Source of the DNA: Bremia lactucae
Lineage: Eukaryota; Oomycota; Peronosporomycetes; Peronosporales; Peronosporaceae
Length of the DNA: 30,438 bases
Direction: 5' to 3'
Assembly: GCF_004359215.1 (NCBI RefSeq)
Contig: NW_027152029.1
Location: forward strand, 1,825,911-1,856,348
This document shows positions 1 through 9,463 of this stretch, in pieces. The notes below the pieces were generated by a model, which was given only the letters and a program-made list of their open reading frames with translations, ran no database searches and was not told the DNA's origin. Each line of letters opens with the position of its first letter. The first letter of the stretch is position 1. The position numbers and the translations under genes were made by a program.

Positions 1-614
1 TAAACGAGGCCATTTAGATGGAGGGGGCATCTTTGGAATGCCACCCGTCACATAGCCACGTTCTAAACGACTGGCTTGTGACACCGACTGAGCACGTTCA
101 CGTGTCGTCGGCGGAGCTTTAGGCTCCGAATCCTCTATGTCAGAACCATTATGAATTATGGTATGAGCATAAGGCGTTGTGGTTATACCCAACGGAGAAG
201 CGGCTGCGTCTTTATGGGCAGCGCTCTGATTTCCTGTCGCTGCGCTTTTCAGCGCAGACGATGGGACAGCATTCGTAAATGATGCTGTCTCCATGTTGTG
301 AGCCATGAGAGAAGTTTGGATGGGCAATAATGCCGCATCATCATTCCTCATGAGCTCGTTGTCCGCATCACTACTATGAAATGACGGCAACGGTGTCGAC
401 TCATTGTAGTCGGCAATGAGCGACGGATCTACATCCTCACTGTTAAAGTGGGATGGATCCTTTAGCCCTGTTAACGCGACAGCCGCAGTGGCTGTCGGCG
501 TTCCGACTAAGGCATTTGACGCGGCCGGCGAATTAACGCGGCGCGTGCGCTTAGTACGAGGTTGAGTGGGCGTCTTCGCAGACGACCACCAACGTGGCCC
601 CTTTTAGGTGGCAT
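1..614 (-). pseudogene. Antisense ORF of the left-edge type-A retroelement
   Basis: A minus-strand frame starts with ATG at 614 (MPPK...) and runs to the window edge. A 1-nt deletion close to the start, relative to the copy at 18211, shifts the frame after about ten codons; beyond that point roughly 195 codons are open to position 1. The product is rich in Ser, Thr, Ala and acidic residues, with a basic patch (TKRTRRV) near the N-terminus, so it looks disordered and possibly nuclear. It runs against the element's sense direction and begins about 130 bp inside the 3' LTR. I recognise no domain. It is the same gene as the one at 17222-18211, and it keeps a longer open stretch than that copy. 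Confidence 0.6.
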
Positions 615-731
615 CTTGGGCGTCGTGTATGGAAACACAGGTTGCTAGAGTGATTGAGTGAACTAGCGGCGCGTAAAGCTGCTCGCAGTTCCTCTCTCCT
701 CTTTGACGAATTTAAAAATGTTAATTCGTTC

Positions 732-747
732 TTAAAGAGAAGGATGG
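732..747 (+). other. Polypurine tract
   Basis: The purine-rich run AAAGAGAAGGATGG lies directly before the TGTA of the LTR at 748. Its equivalent in element 1 is at 18332-18346. It would prime plus-strand DNA synthesis and it fixes the element's orientation. Confidence 0.6.
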
Positions 748-880
748 TGTAACGGGCTAAGTTGCCCTAATGTTACACAGTCCCCGTTAAGTATATTAGG
801 TGTACTTAAGGGGATGGTCAATTACACCTTAGTAATTAGACCCAGCACTCGGGTGTGGTCCACATTTGTGACCAACCCTA
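748..880 (+). repeat. Type-A LTR fragment (3' LTR start)
   Basis: It begins TGTAACGGGCTAAG and matches the first 130 bp or so of the LTR at 4819. After 'gaccaaccc' the similarity stops, so the rest of the LTR has been lost or replaced by unrelated sequence. Confidence 0.75.
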
Positions 881-1323
881 GTAAATAACTATTTTGGAAT
901 AGGATAAATGGGTATATTACCCATAAGGTAAATGTACCATCTCCAACCCCATTACGAGTTGGACATTCTTGGACAAATGCATCATTGACGTCTGTCTTCA
1001 CTTACAATTCCATTACTCGTCAATAATTGTTAGCCAGCCAATCAAATTGTAACCATTACGTTTGTGGCATCACCATCCAGCTAGTCTTGCCACATGCCAC
1101 TTGGCGAGCTATTACAAATATTGAACCTGTAGTTGGATCAATGTGGACTGATTGAGTTTTATTTATAATAGCGCATCTTGCCTTCTTGTTAACATGATTC
1201 AAAGGGTATTTGAATAGCCGCAAGATAGCTAATAAATGGTACAGAATCTGCCATTTACGAGGTGTTGAGCTTATTAGAAATCGATATAATGGGCACAAAT
1301 GCTAATCGTGGAGCTTATATTGT
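881..1323. other. Stretch with no firm gene; possible coding relic
   Basis: No gene can be supported here. A 15-bp perfect palindrome with a one-base centre, TGGGTATATTACCCA, lies at 909-923. A minus-strand open frame at 1056-1298 (80 codons) ends with a run that reads like real protein (residues about 52-80, including FVIARQVACGKTSWM), so it may be the last piece of a dead gene. Only one frame is open, no splice signals are evident and no homologue is recognised. Confidence 0.3.
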
Positions 1324-1606
1324 TTAAGCTGGTGATCGCAGAGACTTTTGGGCCTCTCGCTTGGCTTGCGCTGCTGCGATCTGTAAGAAAAAAGCTTACA
1401 TTTTAAATATTTATCATTTATATAAAATGCGTATGCAGCTTTACCTTGGCCGCCATTGCTTCTTTCCGGCTGCCGAATTTGCGATTCTTGCCGTGGATGT
1501 GACTTGCTTGTCCACTTAAGGTTGTAGCAGCAATAGCTTGATTTGCTGCCTCTCCGCACGCCTTCTTTAGCTTAAGTGCTGTCTGCTGATGCTGAGTGTT
1601 TGCCAT
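1324..1606 (-). CDS. Small basic two-exon protein, function unknown
   Basis: The gene has two exons: ATG at 1606, exon 1 at 1445-1606 (54 codons, phase 0), an intron of 64 nt at 1381-1444 with GTAAAG donor and TTCTTACAG acceptor, and exon 2 at 1324-1380 ending in TAA. The product is 72 residues, rich in Ala, Lys and Gln, with no membrane segment or signal peptide. A central His-Gly-Lys-Asn-Arg-Lys patch sits between two probable helices, the second being KIAAAQAKREAQK. Without splicing, the frame runs on into a short intronic tail. An upstream in-frame ATG at 1633 would add nine residues; I prefer 1606. It is divergently arranged with the pseudogene starting at 1715, so they share about 110 bp of upstream DNA. 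I do not recognise the family. Confidence 0.55.
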
Positions 1607-1714
1607 ATCATAAAATGGAAAGAGGTATTGCATTTCTAAATCATAAAGACTTAAGAAAGGATTTCAAAGAATAAATTTTATAAGGCAATTGAGCTCTGTT
1701 TATAAAAAATACTG

Positions 1715-4367
1715 ATGGCGCCGCAGACTAAGGGAAGCGTTTCCTCCTTCATCACATCGGCCGCAGATGGTGCGCTGGTAGGGTCAAAGGTGTAAGCTAT
1801 TTAAGTAACTCTTATTATTCTTGTGTGCCTTAAGTAGCCCCGATTTGGAAATCTTATTTGGCCCTCCGTTCGCTAACGCCAAAGAATAATTTAATGAATG
1901 TATCAAACTTTGGAAATCAATCAAGCAGCAATGGAAATTTGTTGCCCTTAAAGAGAGTAAAGCTGCTTTCCTGTCGTAGTGACGTGCACGGACCAGGACA
2001 TGCTATTTGGATGAAGCTGAACACGCCTTTGACGAAGCAACGTAGCGATACAAAAGACGGTCTTGCGGTAGTGATAAGTGTTCGCGACTATTGGAAGCAC
2101 CTTAGCGTCAACGAGCGACAGCAAATATTGTTGGTGGACGACCCTGAGCTCGTGAAACAGCTGTATAAGCTAAACATAGGCTTATTGTGTGTTGGGCTGA
2201 TGCAGCGCCATCTTAAGGCAGTGAATCGATTAAGTACTTCAAAAAGCAAGACAGTGGTCCCGCAAAGAAGCTCATCAATTTCTGGGCTCTTGCCCACTGT
2301 CGCATGTATCCTCGATCAAGTTGTCACATTGCCATCGACGCAGGCTGCCACACAAAACAGCCCCATTGAAAAAACGTATGACCTTCTTGAAGCGATGGAG
2401 TTCTTGAATGTTGATACGGGCAAGATAAATTACAAGCGTTATTTGCTCATCTATTTTAGCTAATTTGTTAGTGATGCTTCGTCACAGGTATCCTTACGAT
2501 AAAATTCGAGGTTGTCAAGGATACATGCCGGTTATTTGAGATTTTAGGAGACGTGCTCACGGGGTTTTTGACGTCGCATCACGTTTTAAGGCGTAGTTCA
2601 TTCTACCAACTTTTTGTCACGGAAAGCGAGATGATTAACACATGGCCAAATTTTCAGCGTCTTATTGCAATGCTATTGGAGCAGGTGAAGTTCATTGGTA
2701 TCATCGTCTTTGTAGCGTTTGACTTTAATGGCATCGTGTTATTGCGGCATTAGCTTATCCTTCGAAGTTACGTCAACTATTTGGAGAAACAGGCAGCGCA
2801 TCAAATGGAACAATTGCTGCTTGCAGCATCATTAGAGGATTGTGCAAAAGGATTCAAAGAAGAGTCAGATTGCTGGAACAGAAATATAAGCAATAGGAAA
2901 AAGAAAAGAACACTGGCCAAATTTGCAAAAGCTTCTAAACGGCTAGAAGCTTTCAAAAGCAAGGCTTGTGGTGGTGCCACAATGAGTAATTCTGATTGCA
3001 TGCATCAGAAACTATGTGGAACACAAGCAAAGTTTAGTGAAGAATCTAAACATGTGATTGCTGATACAAAAATAAGTGGGGACTTACTACCAAATTTATC
3101 TTACGCTGACGATGACATTGTGGAAGTGGATGAAGCTCGGCCTGCAGAAGAAGGGCTCTTTTTGAATGTGGAGTCAAGACTTAATCCTGATGCGTTGGAA
3201 TTCCAGCCTCAGGGGCATCAACCAGAAGTAGAAGAGATGACAGCTCGAGACTCGTTTGCGTGCGAGCATAACTTTGGTGAGTACATCCTTTGCATACCAT
3301 GGGATGATGTGGAGAGCGGCGAAAGTACTTTATTGGCACTGAATGCTCAAATGGAGATCAGTTTAATAACGCGAGATGTCTTGAGAAGGAAGGCGGTCAG
3401 CGTCACTTGTGGAGGAATCAGCGCAAAAGTATTGAGGACTTTGATCTGATTTGGCAGCTACAACAGACGTATTCATTTTCGTCGTTGCTTTTTGGCTGGG
3501 ATTTTACGCGGCAGTGCGTACTAGAAGATCCAGGCGTTGTAGTTCCCTAAAGCGAATCGACGTTGTGGAAAACGGCGCCTGAAGTGGTGGTACGGCATTT
3601 CTCTCCTCGAAAGGGCAATGCGAATGCTAGATCTTACGCATCAGTGTTTCAACTACCTGCAGCAGAGACTCAATGTCACTTAAAGTTGGAGGAACTTGTT
3701 TCATCCAAACTACATCCAATGCCGTTACAGTATCCAGAGTCTCATTTGTCCGATACATTCGGTTTTCGAAAGACATATATTTCTATGGTGGTATCATCTC
3801 CTGACTTTCAGTTGCGGCAGCGAACGGCACGGTCATAAATGTGTCGAAACGCATATACTCCGACTCGAGGTTGCGTTTGAAGGCATGATATTGAAGACAA
3901 TTTCGTGGAAATTGCACAGCGAAACCTCACGACAACGTTTTTGCCGCCAAAGTTTGACGGCCTAAGAAACATGGGAAATGGTATAAATTGCGTTCTTAAT
4001 ATATCTTTATATTGTGACGCATATTTTGATACATATATAAGACATCTTTGCGGGATTTCTACGGCAATTTTGTTTTGGCTTTTTGAAGGCTAAACCATTC
4101 AATTATTTGGCCAGTATAGCCAACATCTTTGAGGCAACTAGAAGGAGCTGACCAATTTTGGAAGATAGTAATCCCGCTATTTCAATTAATTTGAAGATTA
4201 TTATAACATTGTGTGTTGTTGGAATGGTATTAAGTTTTTTTGCATCGCCACAACATAATAAAGATTTGCTCAATGATTCTACGGCTCAGACGGCAGCAAC
4301 TCGACGCATTCAGCTAAGTAGAGCTAAACAAAAGCGCCGATGGAGTACGGTCGCGCACAAAAAATGA
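1715..4367 (+). pseudogene. Decayed multi-exon gene with surviving splice sites, unknown function
   Basis: Proposed structure: exon 1 at 1715-1791 (ATG, MAPQTKGS...); intron 1792-1837 (GTAAGC...TAG, 46 nt); exon 2 at 1838-2437; intron 2438-2487 (50 nt, acceptor TCACAG); exon 3 at 2488-2684; intron 2685-2753 (69 nt, GTGAAG...TTAG); exon 4 from 2754. Exons 3 and 4 join in phase and read cleanly to about 3390. Elsewhere the frame is broken: stops at 1887 and 1977 in the frame set by exon 1, frame changes near 2030-2050 and about 3390, and an in-frame TAA at 3548. Protein-like runs on either side of each break suggest one long gene. A Lys/Arg-rich stretch (NRKKKRTLAKFAK) lies near 2900. The neighbouring host genes have perfect frames, which argues for true decay rather than poor sequence. 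Pieces after 3838 may belong to a second gene. Confidence 0.5.
4158..4367 (+). pseudogene. C-terminal fragment with one membrane segment
   Basis: This open frame has no ATG near its start and is preceded in frame by TGA at 4149. It encodes a hydrophobic run at about residues 12-30 (KIIITLCVVGMVLSFF), followed by a polar, basic tail (RAKQKRRW). The frame joins an upstream run starting at 4116, just after a possible acceptor CCAG at 4111-4114. It could be the last exon of the pseudogene before it, or the remains of a separate tail-anchored or single-pass protein. I cannot decide from sequence alone. Confidence 0.3.
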
Positions 4368-4559
4368 TTCATTGCAATTGCAACATCTTCCCCCAATTTT
4401 ATTGGGAGACGGTACAGTCACACATCCTTTTTTCGGTATCGCCGCTTGTTTCTTTATTGTGTAGGAAAGACAACTATGGATGTAACGCATGAATATTTTT
4501 TACTCGAATATATACTTGCAATATGTAGAAACTCAATTATATTGATCGATTTTGCTTTT

Positions 4560-4727
4560 TCTCTATACTAAGCCTTCTTAGGTAGTTACTAAGAATTTTA
4601 GCAACTTCAAAACCTTCCTCTGCCACACCGTGTACGTGAAGTTTTCGAAGGCACCTCACCTCCACTCTTTTCGGTGCAGGTCGGCTTGGACTGAAGCAGT
4701 GCTAGGGAGAAGTTCCCCGTTAAAATA
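4560..4727 (-). repeat. Degenerate type-B LTR relic
   Basis: Read on the plus strand, this stretch resembles the reverse complement of the 6277-6731 LTR. It carries, in the same order, CTTCCTCTGC, a GTACGTGAA block, AAGGCACC, a GGACTGAAGCAGT block and a terminal CCCCGTTA. Indels between these landmarks show it is old. The flanks (4368-4559 and 4728-4818) hold nothing I can identify. Confidence 0.45.
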
Positions 4728-4818
4728 GAAGCCTGGCTATTACGACTAGTGCCAGCCGTTTCTCCTATGTTCACGCATAGAAGAAGAACTGGTTAAGGAG
4801 TAAGTTTTAGTTGCGTCC

Positions 4819-5372
4819 TGTAACGGGCTAAAGTTGCCCTAATGTTACACAGTCCCCGTTAAGTATATTAGGTGTACTTAAGGGGATGGTCAATTACTAA
4901 ATAATAGTAATTAGACCCAACACTCGGGTGTGGTGCACATTTGTGACCAACCCTTGTGGATGTGATGCACATGGGTGCATTCACATTAGGAGGGATGACG
5001 CCCAGCGTCATCCGTGATGACGGCTAGCGTCATCCGTTACGCGAGGTATCTATAAAGATACGCTCGCAATACATATTAAATGATATCTATAGAGATAACA
5101 TTTTAATTGGTTAAGATAGGTATTTGTATTTAATTCTATTAAATATAAATCAGTCTGAAAACTACTACCTACTTGGTAAGTGCGCACGAGGAGACGGGTT
5201 ACCGCTCCCGTGACGACACTTAACCAGAGTTATTAGTGTGTTGGGTGAGGTCGCTATACGCGCCCACCACAACTACCTCACTGCACACAAGAGAAGCAGG
5301 TTTAAGCGCTTCCTCGCTGTGCTAGGGTGTGCCTAAGTAGAGCGTGGCCGCATTACGACGTGCCCGCCTACA
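4819..5372 (+). repeat. Full-length type-A LTR (554 bp)
   Basis: It starts TGTAACGGGCTAAAG and ends GTGCCCGCCTACA, giving the inverted termini TGTA..GGGC / GCCC..TACA. The end is placed by comparison with the inverted copy at 29936-30438, whose similarity stops at the same point. It carries nested short palindromes: GATGACGC...GCGTCATC units at 4993-5035, and a GCGAG-loop-CTCGC hairpin with an inner GTATCT/AGATAC stem at 5041-5067. The flanking 5-mers (CGTCC and GAAAG) do not match and no clear PPT or PBS adjoins it, so it is an LTR without a recognisable body. Confidence 0.7.
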
Positions 5373-5404
5373 GAAAGAAGGTGGGCGGCGTTAAATTATC
5401 TAAG

Positions 5405-6110
5405 TCAACTTTTGCTAAAAATAAGATGAAGCGATGAAGCCAGGCAACTTTATCAAGGCAATGCTCGCACCTCGTCCAACCTTTTGGCCAATTTCCTTTC
5501 AATGAACTTATTCCACTCGTTCAGCTCTGTTTGAAACATTGCACTAACTGCACCAATACATGATGTTATGTCTTACAGGATGTCCTTCCGAGATGTGCTG
5601 ATCAAGCTGAAAGCGACGCTCAACTTGTGGTGTTGAGCCGCCAGATAGCAAAAATCTACTGACACAACACGAAAGCAATTTCGGTCAGTGTAAAGGACGC
5701 GCAAGTATAAGTTCGCGGTTATTAGACATCCGAGGAGAAGCATATGAGAACAATCTTGAGCTCGTTATAAATTAAATGGTCGATTGGCTCTAACTTTTAC
5801 ATCCTCACATTTGCGAAGCCACTGCGTTCGCTTTCTCGACATAATTTTGGTTAAAGCGCATCATCAAGTGACGCAATAATTTGTGGAACGAGGCTTGCCT
5901 CTGCTGATGGTTGCCTCGACGGGCTGCAGCTTTTTGCAGTTTTTGTGATCGTAACATTTGACTCCTCAAGTGGATTTTTCAGCTGCTTGTAATGCTTATC
6001 ATCTTTGGATTAAAATAATGTCTGGAAGTTGTTTTGTTGCTGCTCGAGCTTTTCAGAATGTAGCAAGTTTACTATGGTGTCATTGATAATGTAATGCATC
6101 TTGTGTGGTT
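5405..6110 (-). pseudogene. Scrambled minus-strand coding relic
   Basis: Three short ATG-initiated minus-strand frames look protein-like but do not join: 6010-6099 (29 codons, with a LLHSEKLEQQQNNF run), 5805-5957 (50 codons, basic and helical, starting MLRSQKLQK) and 5453-5539 (28 codons, containing NKFIERKLAKRLDEV). Between them all frames are interrupted. The charged, Gln-rich helical character is consistent across the pieces, which suggests one coiled-coil-like gene that has decayed. No family is recognised. It sits between a type-A LTR and a type-B LTR. These could instead be exons of a gene with longer introns, but I found no convincing set of splice sites. Confidence 0.3.
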
Positions 6111-6276
6111 AAATATTATTTTTATTCCTGTCGATTTGGTAAATTTGGATTGCTTTACAGAAATAGTCTCTGCAGCAGCAGCGATAAATAATCAGTCACA
6201 TAGGCAACACCAACATTAACTAGAAAATTTCGCATTTAAGTGGCACGTGACCAAATCGATTGACATCGATATGTAT

Positions 6277-6731
6277 TGTAACGGGGCACTACGACTTGTA
6301 CTGCTTCAGTACAAGCCCACTTCCCACTGCTTCAGTTGCGAGTGGTGCCTTACGTTATTTCACGTACACTAGTACGTGCAGAGGAAGACTTCTCTTTAAG
6401 GTAACTAGCTTAAAGAGGGTAAAACGAAAAGTGTTTTAATATAATTAAGTATCTCTTCTTTCTATTTGTTAACTCTAACTATATTATAAACTAATACTAA
6501 ACATGCAATTGAATTCTTATCTTATCTTATCTTATCTGTCTCTCTCTTTGATTACTTCTACAGCTGATTAGTCTGCGGAATAAATAGACATAATGGTCTG
6601 TACCTATTTATGGATAAGAATTCAGGAAATTACTATATAAAGTAATTTCCTCCAAATATTATCTACCTTTTAGATAATATTTATTAACAACCTTTCAGTG
6701 TTAATTTCATGTAACGATGCACCCCGTTACA
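6277..6731. repeat. Solo type-B LTR (455 bp)
   Basis: It begins TGTAACGGGG and ends CCCCGTTACA, a perfect 10-bp terminal inverted repeat, and it aligns along its length with the LTR at 18450-18891. A TTATC pentamer repeated about four times lies near 6516-6535. Flanking 5-mers (TGTAT and TTGCT) do not match, so a target duplication is not visible. No element body adjoins either side. Confidence 0.8.
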
Positions 6732-6734
6732 TTG

Positions 6735-6853
6735 CTCGTCTGCTTTTTAGCCTATCTCCGGCGATGTGTCATCGTACCGCCCTCCGCGGGTACCGATCCA
6801 CGAACCTCCCGGTCCTAGTTCCAGTGCTTAACCACTCGGCCACTGAGGTCGGT
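6735..6853 (-). repeat. tRNA-derived SINE-like fragment
   Basis: On the minus strand this reads like a tRNA head: an A-box-like GTGGCCGAGTGGTTAAG, then a B-box-like GGATCGGTACCC about 50 nt on, followed by a non-tRNA 3' part that runs to within a few bases of the type-B LTR. No proper acceptor stem closes the molecule and the B box departs from GGTTCGANNCC, so this is a decayed Pol III-derived repeat rather than a working tRNA. Oomycete genomes are known to carry tRNA-related SINEs. 6854-7110 holds only an AT-rich spacer. Confidence 0.55.
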
Positions 6854-7110
6854 TTTCGTCAATCACAGATGAAACACTGTGGCTTTTTGGATTGAAACCT
6901 CAAATTAATATCTTTACAGAAGTTGTAGGAATAACAACTTTAGTTTGCAAATGTGATTTTTTTCATTTATTTTTAAAAACAGTTGTGAAAAGTATGAGCG
7001 CTTTATTTCAATTTGAATAAAAAAAATATCTTGTGGAATTGTTGTGGATATCAAAAACCTAATTTAATGCGTTAACTCGTTAACATTTCTCTTCTTTTAT
7101 CAAACAATTT

Positions 7111-7639
7111 CTATCTTAAATGAAGATCGTCGTTACAAGAAAGACAAAAGACGCGGTCGAGCGTTTCATCACAGTTCAGAGTCGAGCAATGGATACAGAA
7201 GACATTGCAGCACGCGTCGCACTCCTGGAAGCAGCATTCGCCCATTTCCCGATCGCAGTGACTGCAACGCAGCATTAATCTTAAATCAAATTGACGCTTT
7301 ATGCTCTCACACACTCCGCAACAGTCGCCCCTTTTACCAGCAAAAAGGCAGCTGTTGCTGGTTAGCTTTTTGATCCGCGCGTTGGTGGCAGCGGCTGACA
7401 TTAAGCGGCTCATGGCATCTAAGGTCGACATTTTAGAATTTTATGTGTACGCATATCATAGAATTGCGAGGAGGGGAACACTCACCGACGGGTACGGAAC
7501 GGTCACGGTAACGCTTTGTAGACATGTGCTGGGGCTTCCAGGGAGACATGGAAGATAACAACAACGATGGGGGTGGCGTCATGCTTAAAGCATCTACATC
7601 GCAGCCGTTCACGCTACTATCAGATCGTAAACGCTTCAT
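7111..7639 (-). CDS. Siva-like cysteine-rich zinc-binding protein
   Basis: Two exons: 7486-7639 (ATG at 7639) and 7111-7418, separated by a 67-nt intron (7419-7485, GTGAGTG...CCTTAG). The intron splits a GAT codon and the spliced frame stays open. The product is 153 residues. The N-terminus (about 1-60) is polar and Ser/Pro-rich. The C-terminal 65 residues hold a dense array of Cys and His arranged as CxxC and CxxCD/N pairs (CGVCES, CSHCDRE, CDACCNVFC, FCLSC), matching the order and spacing of the C-terminal region of Siva. In animals Siva binds TNF-receptor-family tails and modulates apoptosis; those partners are not expected in this organism, so the role here is unknown. Metal binding is inferred from the cysteines. 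The stop is followed by an AT-rich spacer. Confidence 0.7.
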
Positions 7640-7775
7640 TTCGCGGTGGCCGAATATATTTAATGGCTGAAGGCTTTTCGAATTCAGTGGAAATATCGAT
7701 TAAAGCCTTTTCTAAGTACGAGATTATAATATGATTAAAATAAAACAATTGAGATCTAACTTTTTAAAGTGAAGC

Positions 7776-9463
7776 TTAGTGTTTCCAACTGGTTGCAGCA
7801 CAAAAAGTTAGAATAACCACCTCAACAGCAACAATTTGCACGTACATTTTTATAGTGCGGTCCTTGCTACCTGATGCTACTATATCACCATTCGGGCTCC
7901 AATCCAGTGCGTACACTTCGTCTGCGTGACCCGATAGCGTCGTCTTGGCATTCTTAAGCTCTGCAAGCTCCCATATCTTCACAGTCGAATCCTTGCTAGC
8001 TGTCACGATCAGACGCGAATCACTAGACCAGCACACTTGATACACGGCAGCGACATGTCCAGTAAGGGTGGCTACAAACTTACCCGTTTGGCCGTTCCAA
8101 ATCTTAACTTTTTTATCGAAACTAGCACTGGCAAAGTACCTTCCGTTCGGAGAGAAACTGAGGTGATTTACTGGCTGCTGATGGCCCGTAAGACGTGCCA
8201 GCGACTTTCTATTCTCAGAAGGCTCCCATAAGAATAAAGTGAAGTCGTCCGAGCCGGATACCAAACGCTCCGGCTGACCCATGCGCGCCTCCTGATACCG
8301 CTTCAAAGCGGCCTGCTGCATCTCCTCGCGTGACTCAAAGCTCGTGATATTGTGGCTAAATGGACCCGAGCGGCAAACATAGTCGACATTGAGTGCTAGC
8401 GTATTGATTCGGTGGCCATGTCCAAGTAGAGTGCGAACGAGCATGCCCACGTGCTCGCCTTCCATTCTCCAAACCTTAATTGTACGGTCACGAGACGCAC
8501 TGTACAGAAAGCCTTCACCTCCCCATTTGACGCACTCTACCGAGTCCGTGTGGCCTGACAACGACGCAATGGATCGACCCGTGCGGGCATTCCACACCTT
8601 GATCGAGCCGTCTTTCGAGGAGCTTGCAAAACGCTCACAAGTCGCATTTCGGTGCATGGGCTCCCACGTCAAAGAATTAACCCACTGCTTGTGGCCATTC
8701 ATAGGCTGGCCGATCTGCTTGCCTGTCAGCGGATCCCATAAACAAATCTCACCATTACGGTCAGCCGAGGCAAATCGCGCTCCGTCTGGCGACCATGCCG
8801 TACACAAGACGTGATTTTTATGCCCACGACCCGTGTGCTTTGGCATACAGGTGTTGGTGTCCCAAAATCGCACGGTAGCATCGCCTCCACCGCTGGCCAA
8901 TTTCTTACCATCAGGGCTAAAGCTCACATGCAAAACTGCTTCAGAATGTCCTTGCAGCGTATCGCTGCAGCGGGTAACTGGACGCACACGAAAAGCCGCC
9001 AGCGGCTGAAACGTAATAGTCAAAGCCGTTTCAGTCGATAAATTCTAGCGTATTGATTAAATCTGTTAGCAGTAGCTATAAAAATAATTGTTTTTGAATT
9101 ACACACACCAGCTCCTCCACAGTGGCCTTGAGTGACGTCGTGACCTCCGTCTCGCCGAGGAAGAGCGAGTAAGGCACGCGATTCTTGCCATTTTGAAGCA
9201 ACTCGTTAACTAGCTCCTCCATTTGTCGAATATTGGAGCTCAAAGGAATTTCTAATTGCGGTCCCACATTCGTTCCCTGCCCAAATGAAACAGAATAAGC
9301 GTCTAATAGTTATTTAGTGGTTAAAGCGTCTCACATCTTCACTTTGAAATTGAGCAATGGCGGATGACCCTTTGGCGTAATTTAGGCCTTTCTCATCTTG
9401 ACTAACACTAGGCATTACGACCATGTCGTCGCCAGCGCTGCCACTAATAAGATCGAGTTTCAT
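7776..9463 (-). CDS. NLE1: Notchless homologue, WD40 ribosome-biogenesis factor
   Basis: Four exons: 9335-9463, 9109-9276, 7846-9044 and 7776-7788; introns of 58, 64 and 57 nt. The spliced product is about 502 residues, close to the family's usual 480-520. Residues about 43-105 form the NLE domain (NVGPQLEIPLSS..., VPYSLFLGETEVTTSL). Then come AFRVRPVTRC and eight or so WD40 repeats with GH...WD/WN signatures, ending ..DRTIKIWKH. NLE (yeast Rsa4) sits on pre-60S particles, and its NLE domain is the substrate that the AAA-ATPase Rea1/Midasin pulls on. The start at 9463 gives an acidic N-terminus typical of the family; an in-frame ATG at 9622 would add a hydrophobic leader and seems unlikely. 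The last intron is a multiple of three with no in-frame stop, so an unspliced reading wrongly replaces the end of the final WD repeat. Confidence 0.92.

Larger units (their letters stand above)
1..747 (+). mobile_element. 3' end of a type-A Ty3/gypsy element, cut by the window edge
   Basis: This stretch aligns by eye, with small indels, to 17600-18346, which is the 3' end of element 1. It consists of an antisense reading frame, a leader, and a purine-rich tract next to a type-A LTR at 748. The purine tract on the plus strand followed by TGTAACGGGC marks a 3' LTR, so the element is plus-oriented and its gag-pol lies outside the window to the left. No sense-strand coding sequence remains here. 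Only the family assignment and orientation can be supported. Confidence 0.7.

Noticed and set aside
4993..5067. CRISPR-like or structured RNA array from repeated palindromes
   Set aside because: The palindromes are part of the type-A LTR, recur in the inverted copy near 30250-30290, and have no spacer structure.
6735..6853. A functional tRNA gene (Ser/Leu-like A box and variable region)
   Set aside because: No closing acceptor stem, a degenerate B box, and extra 3' sequence; a SINE-type fragment fits better.
8389..8814. A 141-codon plus-strand open frame
   Set aside because: It is a shadow of the Notchless WD40 coding exon on the minus strand and has no features of its own.
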